In this document: positions 1 through 9,311 of the stretch, piece after piece
Layout of the letters: the number at the start of each line of letters is the position of its first letter
Position numbering within the stretch: the stretch's first letter is position 1
The notes under the pieces: model-generated
Told to the model about the DNA's origin: nothing
The model's input: only the letters and a program-made list of their open reading frames with translations
The model's database searches: none
Translations under genes and position numbers: made by a program
Assembly: GCA_024103135.1 (NCBI GenBank)
Contig: JAGFIZ010000025.1
Location: forward strand, 1 to 64,000
Direction: 5' to 3'
Source: Bradyrhizobiaceae bacterium
GTDB lineage: Bacteria > Bacteroidota > Ignavibacteria > Kapaibacteriales > Kapaibacteriaceae
DNA length: 64,000 nucleotides

Positions 1-16
1 AATCTACCGCTCTAGC

Positions 17-625
17 TCACTGTCGTACACCGAGCAGCACAACTAATTGAGAGCTGTAGGATGGGTGCTGGCCGTAGGCGACGCCGACTACCGTAAACGT
101 CGGATTCAGCATTGCCTCTCGATGTCCGCGTGATGGTGTTGATTCATCAACCAAGAACGCAGCCAACATGAGCGACGTACTCAGACTGCCGTAGGTAATG
201 GCTTCGGACAGACTGGAGAACTTGCCATATCGTGCTGCTCGCGTTGCAGGGTTGGACTTATCGGAACCGATATGCCCCAGGAACCCTGCCTTTGCACCAT
301 CTTCCATGTGGTCTTGAGCAGCCCTCTGAAGCGCACTGTCGGCTGCCAGGGCAGGAAGTGGTTGTTGCGATGCAAGGATCTTCTTGATTTCTGCTACGGC
401 TTTTGAGAGGGCCTTCTTGTCGCGGACAAAGCTGCGCACCTGTTGTTGGTATGCGTCGATGACCGGAATGAATGCCGCCGGATTTGCACGCATGGCGTTA
501 AGCGTATTGATGAACTCCTCACTCACATCAGTAGCAGGCTGCTGAGCACGTGATGTAACGATGGTCGTTACAAGCAGCAAGCACAAGAGAGAGCAATGCA
601 TAATTCGTACGAAAGCGTTCGTCAT
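17..625 (-). CDS. Secreted CAP (SCP/PR-1-like) domain protein
   Basis: A 202-residue protein with a hydrophobic signal peptide (about residues 1-27, cleavage after SRA) and a CAP-superfamily domain over about residues 36-200. The opening helix reads LNAMRANP (42-49). A conserved His lies in GHIG (H118), a Glu in SEAITYG (E140) and a second His in SRGHREAML (H169), which matches the Glu/His set of CAP cavities. It probably acts in the periplasm or outside the cell, but CAP proteins have no single reaction and the substrate is unknown. It is the last gene of a minus-strand run after prfA and a MarR regulator, with 27 bases to the MarR stop, so cotranscription is likely. Confidence 0.8.
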   Translation of the reverse strand: MTNAFVRIMHCSLLCLLLVTTIVTSRAQQPATDVSEEFINTLNAMRANPAAFIPVIDAYQQQVRSFVRDKKALSKAVAEIKKILASQQPLPALAADSALQRAAQDHMEDGAKAGFLGHIGSDKSNPATRAARYGKFSSLSEAITYGSLSTSLMLAAFLVDESTPSRGHREAMLNPTFTVVGVAYGQHPSYSSQLVVLLGVRQ

Positions 626-652
626 AGGCGATGCACTGACGTGAAAGTCGTG

Positions 653-1120
653 CTATGGTTGTATCAGCACGTCGCACAGTCGGGCTAACGTTGCAACGTC
701 ATCGGGTGACAACCTTGAAGCCAATTCGCGTTCAATGGTAGACATGTCCGCCTGCATGGTCTCAAGTAAGTCCAGTCCTTTTTGCGTGATGACGGTTATC
801 GACAGCCGGCCATCCTCATGCGACCTATCGCGCATTGCATAGCCTTGGCTGACCAAGCGATTAATCAGTCGTGTAACGTCAGGAGCACGCTGAATCATGC
901 GATCCATGATGTCGCATCGTGGATGCCCGTCAGGGTGGGCTCCACGGAGGATGCGCAGCACATTGTACTGCTGCACCGTGATGTTATGTTCAGCACAGAC
1001 TGCCTCGAACCGACGGTTGATCTCTTCGGCAGCAACCAGCACGGCAAGTATTGCCTCCAGATGCACCGATGCGAAGGTTGGCTGATGGAGTCTGCGACTA
1101 AGGTGCTCGCCCATGCACAA
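653..1120 (-). CDS. MarR-family transcriptional regulator
   Basis: A 155-residue protein with the MarR winged-helix layout: a long N-terminal dimerisation helix (about 18-45), helix-turn-helix (about 50-90, recognition segment APDVTRLINRLV at 79-90), a wing with the typical DRSHEDGR turn (98-105), and a C-terminal dimer helix. It should bind DNA as a dimer and repress nearby or distant genes; no ligand can be read from the sequence. It lies between prfA (66 bases upstream) and a CAP-domain gene (27 bases downstream). A second Met at residue 3 is an equally possible start. Confidence 0.85.
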   Translation of the reverse strand: MCMGEHLSRRLHQPTFASVHLEAILAVLVAAEEINRRFEAVCAEHNITVQQYNVLRILRGAHPDGHPRCDIMDRMIQRAPDVTRLINRLVSQGYAMRDRSHEDGRLSITVITQKGLDLLETMQADMSTIERELASRLSPDDVATLARLCDVLIQP

Positions 1121-1186
1121 AACTACTCACCAAAATCCTGGTTAGGTGTCGTTGCGGACGGTGATTAGGTGGACGTGGACGGCTGA

Positions 1187-2248
1187 CTATGCATCCAGTG
1201 CATTGGCTGCACGGAGTGCAACAATCAACGACTCAAGATCACCTGCTATGATCTGTTCAAGGGGATAGTTCTTGTACTCGCCCTCTAAACGATGATCGGT
1301 CACGCGATTCTGTGGGTAGTTGTAAGTGCGAATCTTCTCCGACCGATCGCCACTTCGAACCATGTCCTTTCGCGATCCAGCAATGGCGCTCTGCTGCTTC
1401 TCCAGCTCCAGCTCATACAGCCGAGCACGCAGGACCTTCATGGCCTTATCCTTGTTCTTGAGCTGCGATCGCTCGTCCTGACATTGCACGACGATGCCCG
1501 TCGGGTTGTGGACGATGCGTACGGCAGTCTCGACCTTGTTCACATTCTGTCCGCCCTTTCCTCCAGAGCGAAAGATGTCGATGCGCAAGTCGGACTCGTT
1601 GATCTGTACGTCGACTTCTTCAGCTTCCGGGAGTACGGCTACAGTAGCAGCACTCGTGTGGATTCTGCCTTGAGCTTCGGTTTCGGGGACGCGTTGTACG
1701 CGATGGACGCCACTTTCGAACTTCATCTGTCCATAGGCATCGTCGCCACTTACGCCAAAAATCACCTCTTTATATCCGCCCCTTTCCCCTTCGGTAAAAT
1801 CAATGGCTTCAATCGTCCACCCATTCCTTTCGGCATACCGCGTGTACATACGATAGAGGTCACCAGCAAAGAGCGCTGCCTCGTCGCCACCCGTACCAGC
1901 CCGGACTTCGACGATACAGTCCTTCATATCGTTCGGATCCTTGGGGATGAGCAGGATCTGCAGGTTGGCTTCCGAAGCTTCGATCTCCTGGTCAAGGCGA
2001 TGTAGCTCTTCGTATGCAAGGTCGCGAAGATCCTTGTCCGTATCGGCATCGTCAATGAGCTCACGGGTTTCGCGCCTATGCTCTACCAAGCCAAGGTAGT
2101 GCTTGGCAGCATCGGCGATAATCTTCATGCTCTTGTACTTTCGTGCTGCATCGCGCAAGGCACGTTGATCATTTACCACTGAAGGGTCGGTAAGTGATTG
2201 CTCTACGGATGCAAATTCATCGAGCAGGGCTTGGAGACGTTCTTCCAC
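1187..2248 (-). CDS. prfA: Peptide chain release factor 1
   Basis: A 353-residue class I release factor that recognises UAA/UAG in the ribosomal A site and triggers peptidyl-tRNA hydrolysis. The codon-recognition tripeptide is PET at 188-190, inside the RF1-type context [19 protein letters not shown], which separates it from RF2 (SPF). The catalytic GGQ is at 232-234 in [13 protein letters not shown], with the usual glutamine that is methylated by PrmC (no prmC is visible here). Length is normal for RF1. It is first in a minus-strand run with the MarR and CAP genes and divergent from the DUF4397 lipoprotein gene. Confidence 0.97.
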   Translation of the reverse strand: MEERLQALLDEFASVEQSLTDPSVVNDQRALRDAARKYKSMKIIADAAKHYLGLVEHRRETRELIDDADTDKDLRDLAYEELHRLDQEIEASEANLQILLIPKDPNDMKDCIVEVRAGTGGDEAALFAGDLYRMYTRYAERNGWTIEAIDFTEGERGGYKEVIFGVSGDDAYGQMKFESGVHRVQRVPETEAQGRIHTSAATVAVLPEAEEVDVQINESDLRIDIFRSGGKGGQNVNKVETAVRIVHNPTGIVVQCQDERSQLKNKDKAMKVLRARLYELELEKQQSAIAGSRKDMVRSGDRSEKIRTYNYPQNRVTDHRLEGEYKNYPLEQIIAGDLESLIVALRAANALDA

Positions 2249-2342
2249 AAAATCCTAGGTGATTACAATTATTGGAGTCCGAAAATATCGCATGTTGCCA
2301 TTCGTTGCGGAAACACTCTTGTCAATTGACGTTATCGTACGC

Positions 2343-4331
2343 ATGGGATCGACCCGATTTATCGCTTTCAGGTATGCACCTCTCCTCATTGCCATTCTTG
2401 CATTGGCTGGCTGTGCGTCGGAAGATCCGAACATCGTGAATCCGCAGCCGGGATCGGCAAAGGTGCGTGTGCGGATGGTGAATATGGTGCCGGATGCCAA
2501 GCTCCGTCGGCTAGTCATGGAAAAAGGATTTCAGACGAGTGCCGTAGCTCTTGGCGGGATTAGCACTGCAGTCGATGCTCCGGCAGACAGCTCCTTCATT
2601 GAGGTGTTGGCAAATGATAGCACGGAGTTGCGGACGCCTGAGAGGGTACGGTTTGCCCGGCAAAGTGTGTATGACATCATTGCCGTGGGCAGGCCGAATG
2701 GTGCGACTGGCTTCGACACGATCGTAGTATCCAATGCCAATCAAACGTTGACTACGCAACCAGTAGCACAAGTGCGTGTGATCAACGCCTATCCCGATAC
2801 GTTGAGTCAGTTTGACGTTGCCTTGGGTTGTCCTAACGGTCCATCCATCGTCCTGGCACCTGTCCCATTCAAACAGTACTCGTTGTATCGCGAGGTGTTA
2901 CCTGGACAGGTAGTGTTTAGCTTCCGGCAGAACAAGTCTGGCAATACCGACCAGCTAGGCACATTTGAATGTACGTTGGAACAGAGTACGCCATATTCCA
3001 TTGTCATCAGACAGGATCAAGGCAGCAGTAATCCAGTGTTCGAACTGATCAACGAAGCAGATCTAACGGATCAAGCAGAACGCGCACTCTTGCCCGTAAC
3101 GGAACGAAGTGCCAACATCCGGCTGCTTAACCTGAGCGAGACAACGGCATCGCTTGTACTCGATAAGGCCGGACAAACACTTACAAGCAACTTGCCGTCC
3201 AGGTCAATCGGCCCGTACAGCGCCGTTCCAACCTGTGAGCAACTCTCAGCCGATGTACTCACCGTGAGTCTGTCCAACGGTAAGTCGATTACCGATAGTA
3301 CGTCGTTGGTACTTCGTGGCTCCTACACCATTGTAGCATCGGACAATCACGATTCTGTTTCAATGACGATTGTTCCGCCCCTTCCCACATTGTTCGACAT
3401 TGCAGGAAAGAGCATTGTCCGCATCGTCCATGCTTCTGCCTCGCTTGGTAAGGTTGTCGTAAGTACTGGTGCGCGCACCGATGCAGCATCGCCCAACAAC
3501 GTAGTATCTGGTGTAGTGCTTGCCAAGGACATAACCTATGGTAAGGTCTCGGCACCCGTTGTGCTCTCTGCTGGCCCCCTTCCCATCACGGTCTCGTCTA
3601 CGCAGTTCCCAACCACGTTGATTGATGTGCGCAGGGCTGCCGTAGAACCCAATGCATCCTACCTCCTGGTGCTTTCGCAGACAGTAGACGGACTACCAAC
3701 GGCGTATCTCATCCCAGATGGAGGAGGACAGGGGGCTATTCAAGCGATGGACGATGCATCCCTACTCACCTTCGTCAATGCATCGGCATCAACCGAGAGC
3801 ATTACCACAAGCATTGGTGCAGAAATCTCGAATGCCAGGGTGTTCTTCCGTAACTCGTTGGCAACGAGTGTAGACGAAGGTACCGTAGCCGTAAACGCTG
3901 GAACGGCACAAACGACTGTGGACATTCAGCAAGGACTCCGATCGCTTGTCGTGTTCACAACCCGAATGGGTACGGAGACGTTGTTCAGCATCACGGCCGA
4001 CCACCTACGTCAGACAATCGGTAAAAGCGATAGGAGAGTCATCAATGCCACGGCCGACCTTGACGCAATTACCGTCACCTACGATACACTGTACCACCTC
4101 TATCCCGATAGCTCCGAAGCTATCGTGCGCGATCTCGCTTTTGGTCAGACGTCACCAACACACGTCTTGCAGAGCGACCGCAGAGGTTCGATGTACGTTT
4201 ATGATGCAACCACACGCAATCTTATTTACACCTTGCCCATCACCATCGGACCGCTCGGGAATAGCTATTCACTCATCGTAGTTGGCAGAAAGGAAAACGG
4301 ATACGAGGTTATTGTTCTTCAGGAATTCTAG
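2343..4331 (+). CDS. DUF4397-type lipoprotein
   Basis: The start is set at the ATG at 2343, because a lipoprotein signal follows at once: a basic n-region, a hydrophobic stretch and the lipobox LALAGC. An in-frame ATG at 2259 would put 28 unlikely residues in front of it. The mature 640-residue protein repeats a beta-rich module resembling DUF4397 (openings such as VRMVNMVPDAKLR, VRVINAYPDTLSQ, IRLLNLSETTASL, VRIVHASASLGKV), probably a string of Ig-like folds on an envelope surface. Function is unknown. It is followed 29 bases later by a T9SS cargo gene and then an IgGFc-barrel gene, suggesting a three-gene envelope unit. Confidence 0.75.
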   Translation: MGSTRFIAFRYAPLLIAILALAGCASEDPNIVNPQPGSAKVRVRMVNMVPDAKLRRLVMEKGFQTSAVALGGISTAVDAPADSSFIEVLANDSTELRTPERVRFARQSVYDIIAVGRPNGATGFDTIVVSNANQTLTTQPVAQVRVINAYPDTLSQFDVALGCPNGPSIVLAPVPFKQYSLYREVLPGQVVFSFRQNKSGNTDQLGTFECTLEQSTPYSIVIRQDQGSSNPVFELINEADLTDQAERALLPVTERSANIRLLNLSETTASLVLDKAGQTLTSNLPSRSIGPYSAVPTCEQLSADVLTVSLSNGKSITDSTSLVLRGSYTIVASDNHDSVSMTIVPPLPTLFDIAGKSIVRIVHASASLGKVVVSTGARTDAASPNNVVSGVVLAKDITYGKVSAPVVLSAGPLPITVSSTQFPTTLIDVRRAAVEPNASYLLVLSQTVDGLPTAYLIPDGGGQGAIQAMDDASLLTFVNASASTESITTSIGAEISNARVFFRNSLATSVDEGTVAVNAGTAQTTVDIQQGLRSLVVFTTRMGTETLFSITADHLRQTIGKSDRRVINATADLDAITVTYDTLYHLYPDSSEAIVRDLAFGQTSPTHVLQSDRRGSMYVYDATTRNLIYTLPITIGPLGNSYSLIVVGRKENGYEVIVLQEF

Positions 4332-4360
4332 GTAGCTCCTGCCGTATCTTCGAGCGAGTC

Positions 4361-5125
4361 ATGGTTTCTCAATTCACATCTCGGACGTTCATAGCGCTCA
4401 TGGCAGTAATGCTTTGGGCTACACTGGCCAACGCACAGGATGTCGTGTCACTACCATATGCAATAAAGGCAGGACGGGGCGCCGTTGTGTCCGTAACCGT
4501 TAACGGCTCCCTCGTTGCCAACGGTCACACCCGAGTTGTGTTCGAGTACCCTGCCAATGTGATGAGAGTCAGAAAGGTGGTAGGGGGCAATGGTTTCGCA
4601 TTCAACTGTCCTACGTTGTTTGTGGGCGGTGATTCCTTGATTGGCACAACAACCGGACAGTTAACGGTTGAATGCTGGGAGACCGTCCAAGCGTCAAACA
4701 CTGCGCTGTTTGCCTTGGAAATTGAAATGCTCATGGGACCAGGCACCGAAGGCGTCCTGAAGGCCGTACGATTTGACCGAAACAAGGTACCAGTAACATC
4801 GGCTCAACTATCGCAGGCAACCATCACAGCTGACGGACAAGCGGCGGTACCTGATGGAGTAGAGGGCATCACTGGCAACTATCCCAATCCTTTTGTTGAC
4901 AACAGTGAGTTTGTATTTTCTCTGGTAGAGCCAGGTCCTGTACATCTATCCATCCACACCTTGTCGGGACGGAAGGTGTATGACCTCGGCACCATTCAAG
5001 CAACTGCAGGTGAAAATCACTACCATTTTTCTGGGGCTGTATGGGAGTTGGCTAGCGGACCCTACATCATGGTGATGGAAACCGAGATACAGTCGTTCAT
5101 GTACCAGTTTATGATACTCAAGTGA
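4361..5125 (+). CDS. Small secreted protein with T9SS type A sorting domain
   Basis: A 254-residue protein with a signal peptide (about 1-25, cleavage after ANA), a beta-rich central domain (about 28-160) resembling a cohesin-like or Ig-like fold, and a C-terminal region (about 170-254) starting at GNYPNPFVDNSEFVFSL. That motif is the hallmark of the Por_Secre_tail (type A) sorting domain, which sends cargo through the T9SS and is then cleaved. The TGA stop overlaps the GTG start of the next gene (GTGA), so the two are probably translationally coupled. The function of the cargo domain is not recognised. Confidence 0.75.
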   Translation: MVSQFTSRTFIALMAVMLWATLANAQDVVSLPYAIKAGRGAVVSVTVNGSLVANGHTRVVFEYPANVMRVRKVVGGNGFAFNCPTLFVGGDSLIGTTTGQLTVECWETVQASNTALFALEIEMLMGPGTEGVLKAVRFDRNKVPVTSAQLSQATITADGQAAVPDGVEGITGNYPNPFVDNSEFVFSLVEPGPVHLSIHTLSGRKVYDLGTIQATAGENHYHFSGAVWELASGPYIMVMETEIQSFMYQFMILK

Positions 5126-7491
5126 TAAAGCCCCTTTCCATATTCGTCGTTCTCTGTGCCATGCTTGGATGCTTTGCTAGTGGCACGGTTTCGGCGCGTG
5201 ATCCTGAGTACATAACCAAGAATTCCGAAGGACGAGAATTCTGGCTTTGCTTTATGAAGAACTTCAGGTCGGTCGGCTCAGACGTAAAGAACCGTCAGGC
5301 AACCCTCCGTCTGCAGCTCTTTATCACGAGCAGCTTCGATGCATCGGTGACCATTGATATCGAGGAGATCGACTATCACACAACCATTGAAGTAAAGTCG
5401 AATACCGTTATCCCAATCCAGATCCCTGCAAAGGCGCAACTCCGTGCGCTGGAAACGGCAGAACGGTTGGCAGTGCATATCACGGCTGACACGACGATTT
5501 CGGTATACGGACTCAATAGTCGCTATCAGACTACGGACACATTCCTTGGCTTGCCAACAACGGTGCTTGGCACCGAATATCGTGCCGTCGGGTACACCAA
5601 GCTTGCAAGCGACCTGCTATCGGCTGTTTCGATTGTGGCAACCGAAGACGAGACCGACGTTGAGATTACACCAACCGTAACCACCACCACTGGACGTCCA
5701 CCAGGCGTACCATTCAAGGTGCGGCTACGTAAGGGCGACGTCTACACCGTAGGTGCACGATGGGAGAGCATTGGCACGTGCGACCTAACAGGTACACGTA
5801 TTGTCGCCAACAAGAAGATCTCCGTCTTTAGCGGACATAACTGTGCATACGTTCCTTCGAAGGTCGAAGCATGTAATCACCTTGTAGAGCAGCTTCCGCC
5901 AGTAACGGCATGGGGCTTGCATTACTACGTTGGCAACTTGAAAGAGCGTTCACGCTACACCTACCGCGTGATTGCATCGGAGGACAAGACCCGTGTATTT
6001 GAGAATTCACGTCTCATTAGCGTACTGAATGCTGGCGAGTTGTTCGAAAGTCTGAACACCTACAACAGCGTTCAGATTACGGCCGACAAACCAATCCTGG
6101 TTGCGCAGTTTGCTCAGGGCTTCAAGAATGGCGATAGCGTCGGCGACCCCATGATGATTCTCGTGAGCCCAACACAGCAGTTCTTGAATCAGTACCGCTT
6201 TGCAACACCAATTAGCGGTGATTGGCATCACTACATCAACGTTGTTGCGCCAACCGAAAGTATTGGTCAGCTCCGCCTTAACGGTAAGCGCGTAGACAGT
6301 ACCATCTTTACCGTGCTTGGAGAAAGTCGCTATTCACTTGCGCAGATCCAGGTGCCATACGGAACCCACGTGATCAAGTCTGACGCTCCGTTTGGCTTGT
6401 ATTCCTACGGTTTCGGCTATAAGAGCGATGCATACGACGCGTATGGGAACATGGCGGGGCAGAGTTTCTTTGAGCTCAACACCCTCGTCGACTCGACGCC
6501 ACCAACTGCCGATGCAGTAATGCAACGCGATGAGTTCCTGGTAACGTTCCGGGACGACAGAGTGATGGATAGGGGGCTTGCCACGGTAGCTACCGTTAGT
6601 GCCGTCTCGCTTGAAGCCATCATTCCGAAGATTGAACCAGGGACACCGCAGGTTACTGTGAAGGTACGTCCTGCAACCCCTGGCAAGAGTGGTCGGCTTG
6701 TCTTCGAAGCATTCGACGTTGCAGGCAACCGTTCCCGGTTTGCCGTATGCTATGTGTTCGACAGTCGGTCGGAGCGATATACCTTCTCACTTAGCGATGA
6801 TCCATTGGTTGAATGTATCGGCGAAGAGACATGGATCCTTGGTGCCTATGGTATGATTCACGATAGTTATCACACTGCAGATTTCAATGCAGTAGGCGAT
6901 CTGGTTGGTCAGCAATCATTCGGTGAATCTGAAGGTGTAGGTGTTGGTTTTGGTGCATTGATAGGACGTAGACTCTGGCCTGACGTCATCGTCAACGGTC
7001 GGCTTTCCATCAGCACCGTAGGTGGTACCTTGGTGTCACCAGACACGGTTGTATCGAGCGTGCTCGACACGGCATCGGGCATGTTCGTCCCATATCAAGA
7101 GTCAACCAGACTTTCTCCATCAGCCCCCTACCTTAAAATCGGTGGTGCAGCTCAATGGTTTGTCCAGCGATTCTTTTACTTGATGGGCGGCTTTAACATT
7201 TCGATGGCCTTGGGCAGCGCTGCGGAGACCTATCGTACCGTTGAACGTCCGACCGGCTGGTTGTTGCCAAGTGGTAACAAACGCGATCCTGTAGGAAGTC
7301 AGAGCGTTACCACGTTGAATTCACTTGGATTCGAGGTGTACGGCGGACTTGGCTTTAGCTATCCTGTGAGCTTCCACTCATCGCTATTCATGGAAGCTGT
7401 GTACACATCGCGACTAGGTTCGGTTGTGAGTGATGCGTCATGGAAGACGCAGCTCTTTGGACTGAATGTTGGTTTGCTGTACCGACTCTAG
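5122..7491 (+). CDS. IgGFc-binding-domain protein with C-terminal predicted beta-barrel
   Basis: A 789-residue protein starting at a GTG that overlaps the previous stop. A signal peptide ends near VSA (about residue 25). Residues about 30-460 match the IgGFc-binding family (PF17517) pattern: EGREFWLCFMKNF, VYGLNSRYQTTDTFLGLPT, KISVFSGHNCAYVPSK followed by ACNHLVEQLPPVTAWG. An Ig-like linker follows (about 465-555). The last 230 residues are amphipathic strands with Gly/aromatic alternation, ending in FGLNVGLLYRL, as in Bacteroidota outer-membrane barrels. The paralogue at 20041 instead ends in a T9SS sorting domain. A surface-exposed, barrel-anchored adhesin is the simplest inference; no ligand is known. 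Confidence 0.75.
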   Translation: MIKPLSIFVVLCAMLGCFASGTVSARDPEYITKNSEGREFWLCFMKNFRSVGSDVKNRQATLRLQLFITSSFDASVTIDIEEIDYHTTIEVKSNTVIPIQIPAKAQLRALETAERLAVHITADTTISVYGLNSRYQTTDTFLGLPTTVLGTEYRAVGYTKLASDLLSAVSIVATEDETDVEITPTVTTTTGRPPGVPFKVRLRKGDVYTVGARWESIGTCDLTGTRIVANKKISVFSGHNCAYVPSKVEACNHLVEQLPPVTAWGLHYYVGNLKERSRYTYRVIASEDKTRVFENSRLISVLNAGELFESLNTYNSVQITADKPILVAQFAQGFKNGDSVGDPMMILVSPTQQFLNQYRFATPISGDWHHYINVVAPTESIGQLRLNGKRVDSTIFTVLGESRYSLAQIQVPYGTHVIKSDAPFGLYSYGFGYKSDAYDAYGNMAGQSFFELNTLVDSTPPTADAVMQRDEFLVTFRDDRVMDRGLATVATVSAVSLEAIIPKIEPGTPQVTVKVRPATPGKSGRLVFEAFDVAGNRSRFAVCYVFDSRSERYTFSLSDDPLVECIGEETWILGAYGMIHDSYHTADFNAVGDLVGQQSFGESEGVGVGFGALIGRRLWPDVIVNGRLSISTVGGTLVSPDTVVSSVLDTASGMFVPYQESTRLSPSAPYLKIGGAAQWFVQRFFYLMGGFNISMALGSAAETYRTVERPTGWLLPSGNKRDPVGSQSVTTLNSLGFEVYGGLGFSYPVSFHSSLFMEAVYTSRLGSVVSDASWKTQLFGLNVGLLYRL

Positions 7492-7523
7492 TGCGCTGAC
7501 GACCGTGCCTTGCACAGTCAACA

Positions 7524-8258
7524 TCATGCGTGAATCCGTCCGTACGATGTGATTACACCATTCAAGAAGTCTTCCGGTAACGACGTACACGTGATGTGGA
7601 GTTTTTGCTCTACACCTAGTACGGCTCTGTGGAGGACGGCAGCACCTGCTGCTGGGGCCAGACCATTCTTAAATGCAAACAGCGCATCACGTAGGACTTG
7701 TACATCCTCGTCCGTCAGGTACCGTGCTTCTGGATAGAGAACGGTTTCCGAAGAATCATTGACTGAAAGTGCAAGCTGGTCGAGTGATACGGCCTGGCTG
7801 ACCTTCACCACCGTTGTGCCGGCCGCCATGTCGCCCAGTCGTTGATTGTTCCTGCTTAGCAACACGGCAATGAAGGCTACAGAACCAGCGAGTAGCGGGA
7901 TCTCGACGAGGCCGATTAACCATCGGATCAGATAGGCGCCGAAGGTAGGACGGGAACCATCGAGGCAAGCAACGCGAATTCCGATGATGCGTTTGCCAAC
8001 GGTCTGTCCGTTCATGATGAACTCGGCAAGCAGTGGGTAGAGCGTCAACAGAATGAACACTGCCCAGCCGAGCACTTCTAGTGCATCGCTATCCAGGAGA
8101 TTGGCGCTCCCCGCAATGTCCGCCCCCCAGACAAAGGCTACAACTACAACGATGTACAGGAGGAAATCAATCATCAACGCACCTACGCGGTGCATGACTG
8201 ATGCAGACTCTTCGTGGAGCTCTACGTTCTGCGTTGTGTTGATATGAATTTTGGCCAT
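7524..8258 (-). CDS. RDD-family membrane protein
   Basis: A 244-residue inner-membrane protein. The RDD domain runs over about residues 18-155: an Arg near the first helix (VMHRVGALMIDFLLY), an Asp in that helix, and later GKRIIGIRV and NQRLGDMAAGTTVVKV, the typical end of the domain. Two to three hydrophobic helices are visible at about 25-48, 60-85 and 110-135. The C-terminal 90 residues are soluble and not recognised. It is divergent from the SpoIIM/MoxR/DUF58 operon, and RDD genes are often found with SpoIIM-like and MoxR genes, so it probably belongs to the same membrane system. Confidence 0.85.
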   Translation of the reverse strand: MAKIHINTTQNVELHEESASVMHRVGALMIDFLLYIVVVVAFVWGADIAGSANLLDSDALEVLGWAVFILLTLYPLLAEFIMNGQTVGKRIIGIRVACLDGSRPTFGAYLIRWLIGLVEIPLLAGSVAFIAVLLSRNNQRLGDMAAGTTVVKVSQAVSLDQLALSVNDSSETVLYPEARYLTDEDVQVLRDALFAFKNGLAPAAGAAVLHRAVLGVEQKLHITCTSLPEDFLNGVITSYGRIHA

Positions 8259-8319
8259 GCTTCCAATCCTGCTTTCGGCGAAGATAGTGGAGTGGGGTGC
8301 TGAATCGGCAATGGTGGAC

Positions 8320-8327
8320 TACATTTG
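8320..8327 (+). promoter_or_regulatory. Possible Bacteroidota-type -7 element
   Basis: TACATTTG matches the Bacteroidota primary sigma factor -7 consensus TAnnTTTG and lies 22 bases before the ATG of the SpoIIM-like gene. No clear TTTG -33 element was found at the expected spacing, so this is a weak call. Confidence 0.35.
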
Positions 8328-8348
8328 TTGCACTAGCCGGCACTCACC

Positions 8349-9311
8349 ATGAGAGAAGTCACCTTCATCCGTCGTAACCAACAACGCTGGAAAGAGTTCG
8401 AGCAGATGTTGGAAGCGCCAGACTCCGTCAACGCAACCACGTTGTCCGATGCCTACGTGCAGATCATGGACGATCTGGCCTTTGCTCGAGCACAATACCC
8501 TGATGCCAAGACCACAGAGTATCTGAATGCCGTAAGTACACGATTGCATTCCACGCTAACGAGGAATAAACGACTACGAGCTGACAAGGTTCGCAGGCTG
8601 TTCTTTTACGAGATACCCTTGGCCTTTGTACAGCTTCGTATGCACATGCTGATTGCGGCTGGCGTATTTCTCACCTGTGCAGTGATTGGCTACTTGTCGG
8701 CAGTGAACAACGAAGACTTCGCACGAACAGTGCTAGGGTATGGCTATGTAGAGATGACCATTGAGAACATCAAGAGCGGACAGCCACTCGACGTGTATAA
8801 TCAATCGGAACCATGGAGGATGTTCCTGCACATTGCCTACAACAACATCATGATCTTGCTTCGCACGGTAGGATTTGGCTTGCTGCCAGTTGTGGGTGCT
8901 GCCTATCTGCTAATACCCAACGGCGTGATGGTAGGAACGTTCATGGGATTGTTTGCCAAATACAATCAGCTACCCACGGCAACTCTCGGCATCTGGATTC
9001 ATGGAACGCTGGAGATTTCTGCAATTGTTATCGGTTGTGGGGCGGCAATACGCGTCACCGAAGCCGTCCTCCATCCCCACACCTATCCACGCATGGAGGC
9101 CTTCGTAAGGGGCGTAAGACAGGCCGTTCTAGTTGCAATTGGTATGGTGCCGCTCTTGCTCGTTGCAGCACTCCTTGAAGGATACGTCACCCGATTCTAC
9201 GCCACATCTGCATTGCTGAATCTTTCGATCATCCTTGCATCAGCGGCATTTGTCGTCTGGTATGTGGTGATCTGGCCTGGAATACTTGTACGGAGGTCAC
9301 ATGGAGTTTAA
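8349..9311 (+). CDS. SpoIIM-like (stage II sporulation protein M family) membrane protein
   Basis: A 320-residue protein with a soluble helical N-terminus (about 1-80, starting REVTFIRRNQQRW) and about five hydrophobic segments, including LIAAGVFLTCAVIGYL (about 98-114), a segment around 175-215 and two near the C-terminus. This matches the COG1300/SpoIIM layout found beside MoxR genes in non-sporulating bacteria, so the name does not imply sporulation. It heads a plus-strand operon; its TAA stop lies inside the start of the next gene (11-base overlap). A TAnnTTTG element sits 22 bases before the ATG. Confidence 0.8.
   Translation: MREVTFIRRNQQRWKEFEQMLEAPDSVNATTLSDAYVQIMDDLAFARAQYPDAKTTEYLNAVSTRLHSTLTRNKRLRADKVRRLFFYEIPLAFVQLRMHMLIAAGVFLTCAVIGYLSAVNNEDFARTVLGYGYVEMTIENIKSGQPLDVYNQSEPWRMFLHIAYNNIMILLRTVGFGLLPVVGAAYLLIPNGVMVGTFMGLFAKYNQLPTATLGIWIHGTLEISAIVIGCGAAIRVTEAVLHPHTYPRMEAFVRGVRQAVLVAIGMVPLLLVAALLEGYVTRFYATSALLNLSIILASAAFVVWYVVIWPGILVRRSHGV
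9292..9296 (+). promoter_or_regulatory. Shine-Dalgarno GGAGG deciding the start at 9301
   Basis: GGAGG lies four bases before ATG 9301, which argues for that start over the in-frame TTG at 9286. The site is inside the end of the SpoIIM-like gene. Confidence 0.6.

Noticed and set aside
1292-2005. A 237-residue plus-strand ORF opposite prfA
   Set aside because: It is the shadow of a highly conserved gene, has no recognisable domain, signal or ribosome site.
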